64,000 bases of DNA from Acanthosepion esculentum (taxonomy: Eukaryota; Mollusca; Cephalopoda; Sepiida; Sepiidae): contig OZ038509.1 in NCBI GenBank assembly GCA_964036315.1, positions 25,553,205 through 25,617,204 of the forward strand, read 5' to 3'. Position 1 is the stretch's first letter, and the number at the start of each line of letters is the position of its first letter. This document shows positions 1 through 10,830 of the stretch, one piece after another. The translations under genes were made by a program, and so were the position numbers. The notes below the pieces were generated by a model that had not been told where the DNA came from, did not search any database, and was given only the letters and a program-made list of their open reading frames with translations.

Positions 1-3000
1 TGAATTTCTCCTCTAAGAGATCATGTGTCCCTTTATCATTTCTTTGAGTCTGTTCCAAATTGTTATTCTTTCTGTTTGAAAAGTGTTTTCCTTGTTTCTC
101 TATGTCTTTGAAATGTATTTTGTCTATGCATGTTCTTCAGCTACGGTTGGTCAAAGAGGCCGCGTGGTAATTATCTGCTCCCTTCTATTAAGTCTGAATT
201 TCTACTCTAAGAGATCATGTGTCCCTTTATCATTTCTTTGAGTCTGTTCCAAATTATTATTCTTTCTGCTTGAAAAGTGTTTTCCTTGTTTCTCTATGTC
301 TATCCATGTTCTTCAGCTACAGTTGGTCAAAGAGGCAACATGGCAATTGTCTGCTCCCTTCTATTACGTCTGAATTTCTCCTCTAAGAGATCATGTGTCC
401 CTTTATCATTTCTTTGAGTCTGTTCCAAATTATTATTCTTTCTGCTTGAAAAGTGTTTTCCTTGTTTCTCTATGTCTTTGAAATGTATTTTGTCTATCCA
501 TGTTCTTCAGCTATGGTTGGTCAAAGAGGCAACATGGTAATTGTCTGCTCCCTTCTATTAAGTCTGAATTTCTCCTCTAAGAGATCATGTGACCCTTTAT
601 CCTTTCTTTGAGTCTGTTCCAAATTGTTATTCTTTCTGCTTGAAAAGTGTTTTCCTTGTTTCTCTATGTCTTTGAAATGTATTTTGTCTATCCATGTTCT
701 TCAGCTACGGTTGGTCAAAGAGGCAACATGGTAATTATCTGCACCCTTCTATTAAGTCTGAATTTCTCCTCTAAGAGATCATGTGACCCTTTATCCTTTC
801 TTTGAGTCTGTTCCAAATTGTTATTCTTTCTGCTTGAAAAGTGTTTTCCTTGTTTCTCTATGTCTTTGAAATGTATTTTGTCTATCCATGTTCTTCAGCT
901 ACGGTTGGTCAAAGAGGCAACATGGTAATTATCTGCTCCCTTCTATTAAGTCTGAATTTCTCCTCTAAGAGATCATGTGTCCCTTTATCATTTCTTTGAG
1001 TCTGTTCCAAATTGTTATTCTTTCGGTTTCAAAAGTGTTTTCCTTGTTTCTCTATGTCTATCCATGTTCTTCAGCTACGGTTGGTCAAAGAGGCAACATG
1101 GTAATTATCTGCTTCCTTCTATTAAGTCTGAATTTCTCCTCTAAGAGATCATGTGTCCCTTTATCCTTTATTTGAGTGTGTTCCAAATTGTTATTCTTTC
1201 TGCTTGAAAAGTGTTTTCCTTGTTTCTCTATGTCTATCCATGTTCTTCAGCTACGGTTGGTCAAAGAGGCAACATGGTAATTATCTGCTCCCTTCTATTA
1301 AGTCTGAATTTCTCCTCTAAGAGATCATGTGACCCTTTATCCTTTCTTTGAGTCTGTTCCAAATTGTTATTCTTTCTGTTTGAAAAGTGTTTTCCTTGTT
1401 TCTCTATGTCTATCCATGTTCCTCAGCTACAGTTGGTCAAAGAGGCAACATGGCAATTGTCTGCTCCCTTCTATTAAGTCTGAATTTCTCCTCTAAGAGA
1501 TCATGTGTCCCTTTATCATTTCTTTGAGTCTGTTCCAAATTGTTATTCTGTCTGCTTGAAGGGTGTTTTCCTTGTTTCTCTATGTCTATCCATGTTCTTC
1601 AGCTATGGTTGGTCAAAGAGGTAACATGGTAATTATCTGCTCCCTTCTATTAAGTCTGAATTTCTCCTATAAGAGATCATGTGACCCTTTATCCTTTCTT
1701 TGAGTCTGTTCCAAATTGTTATTCTTTCTGCTTGAAAAGTGTTTTCCTTGTTTCTCTATGTCTTTGAAATGTATTTTGTCTATGCATGTTCTTCAGTTAC
1801 GGTTGGTCAAAGAGGCAACATGGCAATTGTCTGCTCCCTTCTATTAAGTCTGAATCTCTCCTCTAAGAGATCATGTAACCCTTTATCATTTCTTTGAGTC
1901 TGTTCAAAATTGTTATTCTTTCTGTTTGAAAAGTGTTTTCCTTGTTTCTCTATGTCTTTGAAATGTATTTTGTCTATGCATGTTCTTCAGCTACGGTTGG
2001 TCAAAGAGGCAACATGGTAATTATCTGCTCCCTTCTATTAAGTCTGAATTTATCCTCTAAGAGATCATGTGTCCCTTTATCATATCTTTGAGTCTGTTAT
2101 AAATTGTTATTCTGTTTGAAAAGTGTTTTCCTTGTTTCTCTATGTCTTTGAAATGTATTTTGTCTATGCATGTTCTTCAGCTACGGTTGGTCAAAGAGGC
2201 AACATGGTAATTATTTGTTACCCTTCTATTAAGTCTGAATTTCTCCTCTAAGAGATCATGTGTCCCTTTATCATTTCTTTGAATCCGTTACAAATTGTTA
2301 TTCTTTCTGCTTGAAAAGTGTTTTCCTTGTTTCTCTATGTCTTTGAAATGTATTTTGTCTATGCATGTTCTTCAGCTACGGTTGGTCAAAGAGGCAACAT
2401 GGTAATTATCTGCTCCCTTCTATTAAGTCTGAATTTCCCCTCTAAGACATCATGTGTCCCTTTATCATTTCTTTGAGTCTGTTCCAAATTATTATTCTTT
2501 CTGCTTGAAAAGTGTTTTCCTTGTTTCTCTATGTCTTTGAAATGTATTTTGTCTATGCATGTTCTTCAGCTACGACTGGTCAAAGAGGCAACATGGTAAT
2601 TATCTGCTCCCTTCTATTAAGTCTGAATTTCCCCTCTAAGAGATCATGTGTCCCTTTATCATTTCTTTGAGTCTGTTCCAAATTATTATTCTTTCTGCTT
2701 GAAAAGTGTTTTCCTTGTTTCTCTATGTCTTTGAAATGTATTTTGTCTATGCATGTTCTTCAGCTACGACTGGTCAAAGAGGCAACATGGTAATTATCTG
2801 CTCCCTTCTATTAAGTCTGAATTTCCCCTCTAAGAGATCATGTGTCCCTTTATCATTTCTTTGAGTCTGTTCCAAATTATTATTCTTTCTGCTTGAAAAG
2901 TGTTTTCCTTGTTTCTCTATGTCTTTGAAATGTATTTTGTCTATGCATGTTCTTCAGCTACGGTTGGTCAAAGAGGCAACATGGTAATTATCTGCTCCCT

Positions 3001-5497
3001 TCTATTAAGTCTGAATTTCCCCTCTAAGACATCATGTGTCCCTTTATCATTTCTTTGAGTCTGTTCCAAATTATTATTCTTTCTGCTTGAAAAGTGTTTT
3101 CCTTGTTTCTCTATGTCTTTGAAATGTATTTTGTCTATGCATGTTCTTCAGCTACGACTAGTCAAAGAGGCAACATGGTAATTATCTGCTCCCTTCTATT
3201 AAGTCTGAATTTCCCCTCTAAGAGATCATGTGTCCCTTTATCATTTCTTTGAGTCTGTTCCAAATTATTATTCTTTCTGCTTGAAAAGTGTTTTCCTTGT
3301 TTCTCTATGTCTTTGAAATGTATTTTGTCTATGCATGTTCTTCAGCTACGGTTGGTCAAAGAGGCAACATGGTAATTATCTGCTCCCTTCTATTAAGTCT
3401 GAATTTCCCCTCTAAGAGATCATGTGTCCCTTTATCATTTCTTTGAGTCTGTTCCAAATTATTATTCTTTCTGCTTGAAAAGTGTTTTCCTTGTTTCTCT
3501 ATGTCTTTGAAATGTATTTTGTCTATGCATGTTCTTCAGCTACGACTGGTCAAAGAGGCAACATGTTAATTATTTGTTACCCTTCTATTAAGTCTGAATT
3601 TCTCCTCTAAGAGATCATGTGACCCTTTATCATATCTTTGAGTCTGTTATAAATTGTTATTCTTTCTGTTTGAAAAGTGTTTTCCTTGTTTCTCTATGTC
3701 TTTGAAATGTATTTTGTCTATGCATGTTCTTCAGCTACGGTTGGTCAAAGAGGCAACATGGTAATTATCTGCTTCCTTCTATTAAGTCTGAATTTCTCCT
3801 CTAAGAGATCATGTGTCCCTTTATCATTTCTTTGAATCCGTTACAAATTGTTATTCTTTCTGCTTGAAAAGTGTTTTCCTTGTTTCTCTATGTCTTTGAA
3901 ATGTATTTTGTCTATGCATGTTCTTCAGCTACGACTGGTCAAAGAGGCAACATGGTAATTATCTGCTCCCTTCTATTAAGTCTGAATTTCCCCTCTAAGA
4001 GATCATGTGTCCCTTTATCATTTCTTTGAGTCTGTTCCAAATTATTATTCTTTCTGCTTGAAAAGTGTTTTCCTTGTTTCTCTATGTCTTTGAAATGTAT
4101 TTTGTCTATGCATGTTCTTCAGCTACGGTTGGTCAAAGAGGCAACATGGTAATTATCTGCTTCCTTCTATTAAGTCTGAATTTCCCCTCTAAGAGATCAT
4201 GTGTCCCTTTATCATTTCTTTGAGTCTGTTCCAAATTATTATTCTTTCTGCTTGAAAAGTGTTTTCCTTGTTTCTCTATGTCTTTGAAATGTATTTTGTC
4301 TATGCATGTTCTTCAGCTACGACTGGTCAAAGAGGCAACATGGTAATTATCTGCTACCTTCTATTAAGTCTGAATTTCCCCTCTAAGAGATCATGTGTCC
4401 CTTTATCATTTCTTTGAGTCTGTTCCAAATTATTATTCTTTCTGTTTGAAAAGTGTTTTCCTTGTTTCTCTATGTCTTTGAAATGTATTTTGTCTATGCA
4501 TGTTCTTCAGCTACGACTGGTCAAAGAGGCAACATGGTAATTATCTGCTCCCTTCTATTAAGTCTGAATTTCTCCTCTAAGAGATCATGTGACCCTTTAT
4601 CATTTCTTTGAGTCTGTTCCAAATTATTATTCTTTCTGCTTGAAAAGTGTTTTCCTTGTTTCTCTATGTCTTTGAAATGTATTTTGTTTATGCATGTTCT
4701 TCAGTTACGGTTGGTCAAAGAGGCAACATGGTAATTATTTGTTACCCTTCTATTAAGTCTGAATTTCTCCTCTAAGAGATCATGTGACCCTTTATCATAT
4801 CTTTGAGTCTGTTATAAATTGTTATTCTTTCTGTTTGAAAAGTGTTTTCCTTGTTTCTCTATTTCTTTGAAATGTATTTTGTCTATGCATGTTCTTCAGT
4901 TACGGTTGGTCAAAGAGGCAACATGGTAATTATCTGTTCCCTTCTATTAAGTCTGAATTTCTACTCTAAGAGATCATGTGACCCTTTATCATATCTTTGA
5001 GTCTGTTATAAATTGTTATTCTTTCTGTTTGAAAAGTGTTTTCCTTGTTTCTCTATGACTTTGAAATGTATTTTGTCTATGCATGTTCTTCAGTTACGGT
5101 TGGTCAAAAAGGCAACATGGTAATTATCTGTTCCCTTCTATTAAGTCTGAATTTCTCCTCTAAGAGATCATGTGTCCCTTTATCATAACTTTGAGTCTGT
5201 TATAAATTGTTATTCTTTCTGTTTGAAAAGCGTTTTCCTTGTTTCTCTATGTCTTTGAAATGTATTTTGTCTATGCATGTTCTTCAGTTACGGTTGGTCA
5301 AAGAGGCAGCATGGTAATTATCTGTTCCCTTCTATTAAGTCTGAATTTCTCCTCTAAGAGATCATGTGACCCTTTATCATTTCTTTGAGTCTGTTCCAAA
5401 TTGTTATTCTTTACATTTGAAAAGCGTTTTCCTTGTTTCTCTTTGTTTATGAATTGTATTTTGTCTATCCATGTTCTTTAGCTCCTTCTTGTCAAAG
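1..5497. repeat. 194-bp satellite array, 29 units
   Basis: The unit starts at TGAATTTCTCC and recurs at 1, 195, 371, 565, 759, 953, 1129, 1305, 1481, 1657, 1851, 2045, 2236 and so on to 5342, where a partial last unit begins. The normal period is 193-195 bp. Five units (from 195, 953, 1129, 1305 and 1481) are 176 bp because they lack 18 bp (TTTGAAATGTATTTTGTC, one phase). Other diagnostic variants are CGACTGG against CGGTTGG and AGACATC against AGAGATC. The array enters the window at base 1, so its left edge is not seen. The short open frames inside it are not credible genes. Confidence 0.97.
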
Positions 5498-5498
5498 A

Positions 5499-5524
5499 TA
5501 TATACATATATATATATATATATA
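5499..5524. repeat. (TA)n microsatellite at the satellite edge
   Basis: A short TA tract sits exactly where the last 194-bp unit breaks off and the next dispersed repeat begins. Confidence 0.9.
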
Positions 5525-5665
5525 GTCAGGTATGTGAATGAGAAAGTGGAAAAATTTTGTTGTGTGAGGTCTTTCGACCTTATAGCTTCATCGGACTAAA
5601 GTGATGGTTACATTTATATGTCTATACATGTGTATGAATTCAAAGGGATGCTGAAATTTTCAACT
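5525..5665 (-). repeat. Dispersed repeat related to 14290-14430
   Basis: Read on the minus strand, this shares an ordered set of blocks with plus strand 14290-14430: the GGATGCTG/AAATTTCAA block, CCGATGAAG, and the AAAGTGGAAAA block near the TA tract. The minus strand also holds a small hairpin, GGTC-GAAA-GACC. It may be a decayed terminal piece of a Penelope-like element, but that is inference. Positions 5666-5828 hold nothing I recognise. Confidence 0.6.
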
Positions 5666-5828
5666 TTTAATTTTCATCCCTGATTATCTCATCAGACTGA
5701 AGTGATGTTTATGCTGATGCAACTAGTCATTCTCAGTGTCTCGTCTCTTCCATTAGTCACCTCTTTATAAACACCACTTTTGTCTGCTGTAATACTAAAG
5801 ACTAAACATCACAAAAAATCTTTTTTAC

Positions 5829-6171
5829 TTTTTACATATTAAGAATCATCTGGAAGCAATCCTCAGAAGCGAGGTGATATGATATCTTGACAAATTGTTC
5901 TACATGAGCTGTAAAGAATGGACAGTTTAAAATGGTTTTATTCCAGAAAATCTGAAGAATGTGAAGATCCCCTTCAGATTCTGTGTACAACTGCCAATTT
6001 CCTTTGATTGTAACAGTCAAAGAGTCACCATTTTTCCAGATCTTCTCTTTGTCCAATCACTTTCACCAGATTTCCAGTCAAGAGTAAAGCATTGATATTT
6101 AACTTCTATTTGCATTTTACTCATCAAATCATTCTTGAGATCCGATGTAGCTTTGAAGGGAAATAAATTGA
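5829..6171 (-). pseudogene. Unrecognised gene-like fragment with a frameshift
   Basis: On the minus strand one frame is open from about 6168 to 6021 and a second frame from about 6056 to 5832. They overlap, as if a single reading frame had been split by a small indel near 6040-6055. The joint composition looks protein-like (Trp, Cys and charged residues well spread, for example QCFTLDWKSGESDW then KGNWQLYTESEGD) and unlike the low-complexity frames elsewhere. I do not recognise the family. A 114-bp part (6006-6119) occurs again in opposite orientation at 6770-6889. It may be a decayed host exon or part of an unknown mobile element. No start codon or splice sites can be fixed. Confidence 0.35.
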
Positions 6172-6560
6172 CTTCATTTTAATCCCAGTTTCATTATTCT
6201 ATCTAGCCTAAAACTTGTTTTATAGGATGGGAGACCTTACATATCAATCAACCCTCATAATTTTGAAGAGATTGACTTCATTTTGTTACCAGTTTCATTA
6301 TTCTATCTAGCCTAAAACTTGTTTTATACAATTGAAGACCTTATCAATCAACCCTTGTCATTTTGAAGAGAAATAAACTGACTCCATTTTGATACCAGTT
6401 TCATTATTCATTATTATCAACCCTCATAATTTTGAAGAGAAATTTGTTTCATATTAATGACATCTTGCTACAAGTTTAATTATTCTGTCTGGTCTAAAAT
6501 TTGTTTTATAGGACTGGAGATCTTATCAATCAAGTATTGTATTTTGAATCAAGTATAAAA
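6157..6560. repeat. Degenerate tandem repeat, about 4 units of 80-115 bp
   Basis: The blocks GACTTCATTTT, CAGTTTCATTATTC, TATCTAGCCTAAAAC and TTATCAATCAA recur in the same order at about 6165, 6270, 6378 and 6460, with indels. The rest of the interval to 6650 is AT-rich and holds no recognisable gene. Confidence 0.7.
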
Positions 6561-6650
6561 GTAATATTATAAGACAAGTACTTCAAGAATTTCTAAGAAT
6601 AAAATTTAGATATTATTTTAAATTATTTCTGCTCCTTTTTTATAAATAAG

Positions 6651-6743
6651 GATGTACAGTATTTATATTAGTCGGACTATTGTCCTAATCTTTGTCGCCA
6701 TATTTGTCACAACGTTTCAGTCGTTGTACGCTCCGGCCTTCTT
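6651..6743 (-). mobile_element. SINE family 1, 3' tail fragment
   Basis: In reverse complement this matches the tail of the full copy at 6893-7230 (GGACAATAGTCCGACTAAT, GGCGACAAAGAT and GAAGAAGGC blocks). It abuts a head fragment of the same family in the opposite direction, so two partial copies lie tail to head. Confidence 0.8.
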
Positions 6744-6892
6744 CCTCAAGGACACATGGCACAGTGGATGCAAAATGCAAATAGAAGTTAAATACCAATG
6801 CTTTACTCTTGACTGGAAATCTGGTGAAAGTGATTGGACAAACGGAAGATCTGGAAAAATGGTGACTCTTTGAGTGTTACTGTGCAATGTGT
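6744..6892 (+). mobile_element. SINE family 1 head followed by a captured fragment
   Basis: Bases 6744-6769 are the first 26 bases of SINE family 1 (CCTCAAGGACACATGGCACA...). The match stops, and 6770-6892 is an inverted copy of the gene-like fragment at 6006-6119. The same 26-base SINE head resumes at 6893, so the foreign piece lies between two direct copies of the SINE head. Confidence 0.75.
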
Positions 6893-7230
6893 CCTCAAGG
6901 ACACATGGCACAGTGGATAAAGGTGTTGGTTAGATCCAGTGACAGACCCAAAGAGTGTGAGTTCAATACCCGGTTAAGGCAGTGGAGAACTTTCAGAGGG
7001 AAAATTAGCAGGAGATAACTGATAACTGACATCCATCAAACATGGCATGTGGAACTAGAACAGTCTACCCCAGTGATCGTAATAAAGGGTTCAGTTCGAA
7101 ATTCCAACCACCTGAAGAAGGCTGGAGTGTACAACGGCCGAAATGTTGTGACAAATATGGCGACAAAGATGAGGACAATAGTCCGACTAATGTAAATACT
7201 GTACATAATACCTCATCTCAGAAATATAGA
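6893..7230 (+). mobile_element. SINE family 1, near full-length copy (tRNA-derived)
   Basis: The head looks like a tRNA gene with an internal RNA polymerase III promoter: TGGCACAGTGG at 6906-6916 fits an A box and GTTCAATACC at 6961-6970 fits a B box. The body continues through GGGTTCAGTTCGAAATTCC and GAAGAAGGCTGGAGTGTAC to a tail with GACAAAGATGAGGACAATAG and CTCATCTCAGAAATATAGA. Related copies lie at 6651-6743, 29915-30200, 30201-30303, 62393-62515 and 62790-62885. Tail sequence also forms the unit of the 26.4-27.4 kb minisatellite. SINEs of this kind are moved by partner LINE enzymes. Confidence 0.85.
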
Positions 7231-7329
7231 TAGAAACAAGGATGTATTCGTATGCTTTACAGATTGTGCAAGAGTGATTGACAAAGTGCTGTTGGAACTG
7301 TTAGATAAGCTTCGATATATTTTAGAATA

Positions 7330-7842
7330 ATCCAAAACTTATATTGGGTGCAACAGCATGAGGACAAAAAATTAATTCATTCAATATGCAAAAATAGAAA
7401 GGGGTCTAAGACAAGGATATGTCTTCCCATCAGACTTATTCTACCTTTGCAGTTGGGCAATATTGAGAGAATTAGACTTCCTACCAGGATACATTACTGG
7501 CAGCCACAATATGGGATATGCAGATGACACAGTGTTGATAGCAGATATAAAAAAGTAAAATACAGGAACTCCTACCAAGTCTAGTCAAGGAAAGGGAGAA
7601 GAAAGGACTAACCATCAATTACAAGAAGACAGAATATATTGTTGTCAGCAAAAGGGACAACCCAACATATGAATTACAAATTGGAGATGCCAAAATCAAG
7701 CAAGTAAAACAATTTTAATTTCTGGGACGTGTTTTAACAGTGGATGGAGAGTGCAACACTGAAATCAAAAGGCACATTGGGGTAGCAAAAGATGCATTTC
7801 AAAAGCTAATGAAAGTATTAAGAAACAGGAAGTTTTTTTAAG
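7330..7842 (+). pseudogene. RTE-like LINE reverse transcriptase fragment
   Basis: Translated in shifting frames, this gives the palm of a non-LTR reverse transcriptase: a GVRQGCVFSPDLF-like block (7402-7440), then YADDTVLIAD with the catalytic YADD at 7517-7528, then EKKGLTINYKKTE (7592-7630), IGDAKIKQVKQF (7682-7717) and FLGRVLTVDGECNTEIKRHI (to about 7775). Block order and spacing match RTE-type elements, which carry an endonuclease-reverse transcriptase. The endonuclease and N-terminal half are absent, frames change, and there are stops (for example TAA after KQF near 7719), so the copy is dead. It breaks at a T-run near 7840 and resumes at about 8743 beyond a nested insertion. Confidence 0.8.
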
Positions 7843-8742
7843 CAGTGACACTATCTAGTACGCAAGGGGTTACAGAGAGTAAGAGCAAGAGTTAAGAGGT
7901 GTTTTTTGCGGAAAGGATAAAGAGAAGGACAGGGATCAAGATCAAGGCATCAGAAGATGTCAATTGACATTTGTGGCAGACATGATAAGGCAGAACCTGG
8001 GACGAGCACAACTGGTTGCGACTTGCCTTTTCCCCGCCAAAAAAGAGCCCGTATTTGCTTAGCATGTAGGGCTACTGCAGTTGAAATGAAGGAGAAAAAA
8101 AAGAAAGCACTTACTGTTCTGCCGTAATCCGTCCTCGGCCAGATAACGTAAAAGAATAAGGGGAGACTTGCATTGCCTTTTTATGCAATGAATATGCAAT
8201 GCATTATGGGACAGAGACGCAATGAATTATGGGTACATGGACAAATATAAAAGCACCTAGTTTTTCCCAGTTCGACAGAAGCTTGGAGTGATGTTCCCGG
8301 TTGGCGGCTGGAAAAGTCTGTTTGTGCGATTTTGAGACGGAACGACTAGAGGTTGGATTACCAGTTGGGAGATGTCTCGAATTTACTCGCTGGTGGGCGT
8401 TTTCTTTTTATTTCTCCACACATTACATTTAAATATTATAGCTATCAAAAAAGCAAGTAAGTGGAAGGGAGTTCCACTGTTGGGAAGTGTGAGCGAAGAA
8501 GCTGTTGCAGTAGATGAGGCAGGTACATTTAACTGTTTTGACAGTAAAAGGGTGGGACTGAATGCCAAACCTAGTAGCATGCTTAAATTCATGCATTTGG
8601 GGCACGTGAAAATATCTTGTCAGAGAAGTTGCCATAAAAATATTTGTAAAAAAGACAGAAGGAAGCCACAGCGCGTCTGCAAGACAGTGACTGACGTTAA
8701 GATGTCAGGTCAGCTTGTTAGAAACAAAGAAAATAATACTAA
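7843..8742. mobile_element. Nested insertion splitting the RTE-like LINE
   Basis: These 900 bp separate two collinear parts of one LINE reading frame. The right part (8390-8635, minus) is the end of a different LINE. The left part (7843-8385) is less AT-rich than its surroundings, has an ATATAAAAG box at about 8247 followed by a GTTCGACAG block, and has no long frame. It could be an LTR or promoter-bearing fragment of a retroelement, but I could not define clean TG/CA ends or a target duplication. Confidence 0.45.
8390..8635 (-). pseudogene. LINE C-terminal fragment (WNSLP type)
   Basis: The minus strand encodes the conserved end of a non-LTR retrotransposon ORF2: a SHPFTVKTVKCTCL block, then QWNSLPLTCF and DSYNI. 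The same pattern occurs at 58382-58804 (RSHPFTVETVRCRRL, LWNSLPYSCFP, YNLQLF) and 29318-29545. It is 5' truncated, as LINE copies usually are. It lies antisense inside the RTE-like element, so it is younger than that element. Confidence 0.7.
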
Positions 8743-9165
8743 ACTGTTATGTAATATCAATCCTTCTATATGGCAGTGGATAATTTCCTCACAGATGAAC
8801 AAGAGACTTGAAGCAGCAGAAATGTGGTTCTACAGAAGGATGCTGAGAATACCGCAGATTGTACATGTGAGCAACAAGGAAATTTTAGAGAAAATAAAAA
8901 CAGAAATGAGACTTATACTTAATATCAGGAAGAGGCAGTTGAAATTTCTATGGCATATAATGAGGAAAGAGGCCTTGGAAAATTGGATACTCACAGGAGA
9001 GATTGAAGGCAAGAGGGACAGAGGAAAACAACACATAACCTACCTAGCAAGCTTGAGTAAATGGATGGCAGAGCGTGATTTAAGAGAGATAATAAAAAGA
9101 CAAAATTAATAAATTAAAAAAAAGTAAGTACTACGAATGGGAAGGAAGTTGTAGAGGACCATGAT
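8743..9165 (+). pseudogene. RTE-like LINE C-terminal region
   Basis: From about 8743 the frame continues the LINE at 7330-7842: an ISSQMNKRLEAAEMWFYRRM block (8788-8847), then KRQLKFLWHIMRKEALENW and GEIEGKRDRGKQ, then KWMAERDLREIIKRQN to the stop at 9109. Past the stop a decayed copy of the next motif (LRATKDRKLWRAM in better copies) is visible at 9125-9165. An ATG upstream at 8372 opens the same frame only because of the inserted DNA. The region is non-functional without the rest of ORF2. Confidence 0.8.
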
Positions 9166-9239
9166 CCCTAATAGAAGAGGAACATGGTTGTATAATTGGA
9201 TGAGCTAAGTGGATTGAAGAGGGATATGAGAAAATCTAT

Positions 9240-10612
9240 TAACAGCTGCAAAGGACAAGAAGAAGAAATTGAAGAAGAATTTGTAGAAGAAATAGAAAAA
9301 GAAGAATTTGAAGAAGACAAGAAAGAAATTGAAGAAGAAGAAGAAAAAGAAGAATTTGAAGAATAAAAAAGAAGAATTTGAAGAATAAAAAAGAAGAATT
9401 TGAAGAATAAAAAAGAAGAAGAAAAAGAAGAATTTGAAGAAGAAGAAAAAGAGGAATTTGAAGAAGAATAAAAAAGAAGAATTTGAAGAAGAAAAAGAAG
9501 AATTTGAAGAAGAAGAAAAAGAAGAATTTGAAGAAGAAAAAGAATTTGAAGAAGAAAAAAGAAGAAAAAGAAGAATTTGAAGAAGTAAAAGAAGAATTTG
9601 AAGAAGAAAAAAGAAGAATTTGAAGAATAAAAAAAAAGAATTTGAAGAATAAAAAAGAAGAATTTGAAGAATAAAAAAGAAGAATTTGAAGAATAAAAAA
9701 GAAGAATTTGAAGAATAAAAAAGAAGAATTTGAAGAATAAAAAAGAAGAATTTGAAGAATAAAAAAGAAGAATTTGAAGAATAAAAAAGAAGAATTTGAA
9801 GAATAAAAAAGAAGAATTTGAAGAAAAAAAAAGAAGAAAAAGAAGAATTTGAAGAAGAAGAAAAAAGAAGAATTTGAAGAAGAAGAAAAAGAAGAATTTG
9901 AAGAAGAAGAAAAAGAAGAATTTGAAGAAGAAGAAAAAGAAGAATTTGAAGAATAAAAAAGAAGAATAAAAAAGAAGTAAAAGAAGAATTTGAAGAAGAA
10001 AAAAGAAGAATTTGAAGAATAAAAAAAAAGAATTTGAAGAATAAAAAAGAAGAATTTGAAGAATAAAAAAGAAGAATTTGAAGAATAAAAAAGAAGAATT
10101 TGAAGAATAAAAAAGAAGAATTTGAAGAATAAAAAAGAAGAATTTGAAGAATAAAAAAGAAGAATTTGAAGAAAAAAAAAGAAGAAAAAGAAGAATTTGA
10201 AGAAGAAGAAAAAAGAAGAATTTGAAGAAGAAGAAAAAGAAGAATTTGAAGAAGAAGAAAAAGAAGAATTTGAAGAAGAAGAAAAAGAAGAATTTGAAGA
10301 ATAAAAAAGAAGAATAAAAAAGAAGAAAAAGAAGAATTTGAAGAAGAATAAAAAAGAATTTGAAGAAGAAGAAAAAAGAACAAATTTGAAGAATAAAAAA
10401 GAAGAATTTGAAGAATAAAAAAGAAGAAGAAAAAGAAGAAGAAAAAGAAGAATTTGAAGAAGAAGAAAAAGAAGAATTTGAAGAAGAAGAAAAAGAAGAA
10501 TTTGAAGAAGAAGAAAAAGAATTTGAAGAAGAGGAAAAAGAATTTGAAGAAGAGGAAAAAGAAGAAGAAAAAGAAGAATTTGAAGAAGAGGGAAGTTGAA
10601 GATGAAGAAAAA
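9240..10612. repeat. GAA-rich minisatellite in the LINE tail
   Basis: Built of GAAGAATTTGAAGAA blocks separated by AAGAAGAA or AATAAAAAA spacers, giving periods of about 20-24 bp. A larger duplication is visible: the rare AATAAAAAAAAAG spacer occurs at 9627 and 10018, 391 bp apart, within matching surroundings. The plus strand is almost all A and G with TTT islands. The long minus-strand frames of Phe, Leu and Ser are artefacts. The array lies between two copies of the same LINE 3' region. Confidence 0.95.
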
Positions 10613-10625
10613 AGTTGAAGAAGGA

Positions 10626-10830
10626 CTACACATGTTCTACAGAAGGATGCTGAGAAAACCACAGATCAAAGTAAAAATGAAGTTTTAGGGAAAATGGAAA
10701 CAAAAATGGATACTTCTACTTAACATCAATTGACAATGAGTAAAGTAGGATTGGAAAATTTGATACCCACAGGAGAGATTGAAGCAAAGAGAGAATGGGG
10801 GAAAATATCACATCACCTGCCTAACAAGCT
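10626..10830 (+). pseudogene. Second RTE-like LINE C-terminal copy, degraded
   Basis: In broken frames this reads MFYRRMLRKPQIK, NEVLGKMETKM, GLENLIPTGEIEAKRE and then the start of the tandem module. It repeats the order seen at 8815-9060, so the LINE 3' end was duplicated on the far side of the GAA minisatellite. Confidence 0.75.

Noticed and set aside
1..5497. CRISPR-like regular repeats
   Set aside because: Units are adjacent with no unique spacers, and the DNA is eukaryotic in character. The same applies to the other arrays.
9205..10662. 485- and 464-codon minus frames
   Set aside because: Phe/Leu/Ser strings from the GAA minisatellite, stop-free by composition.
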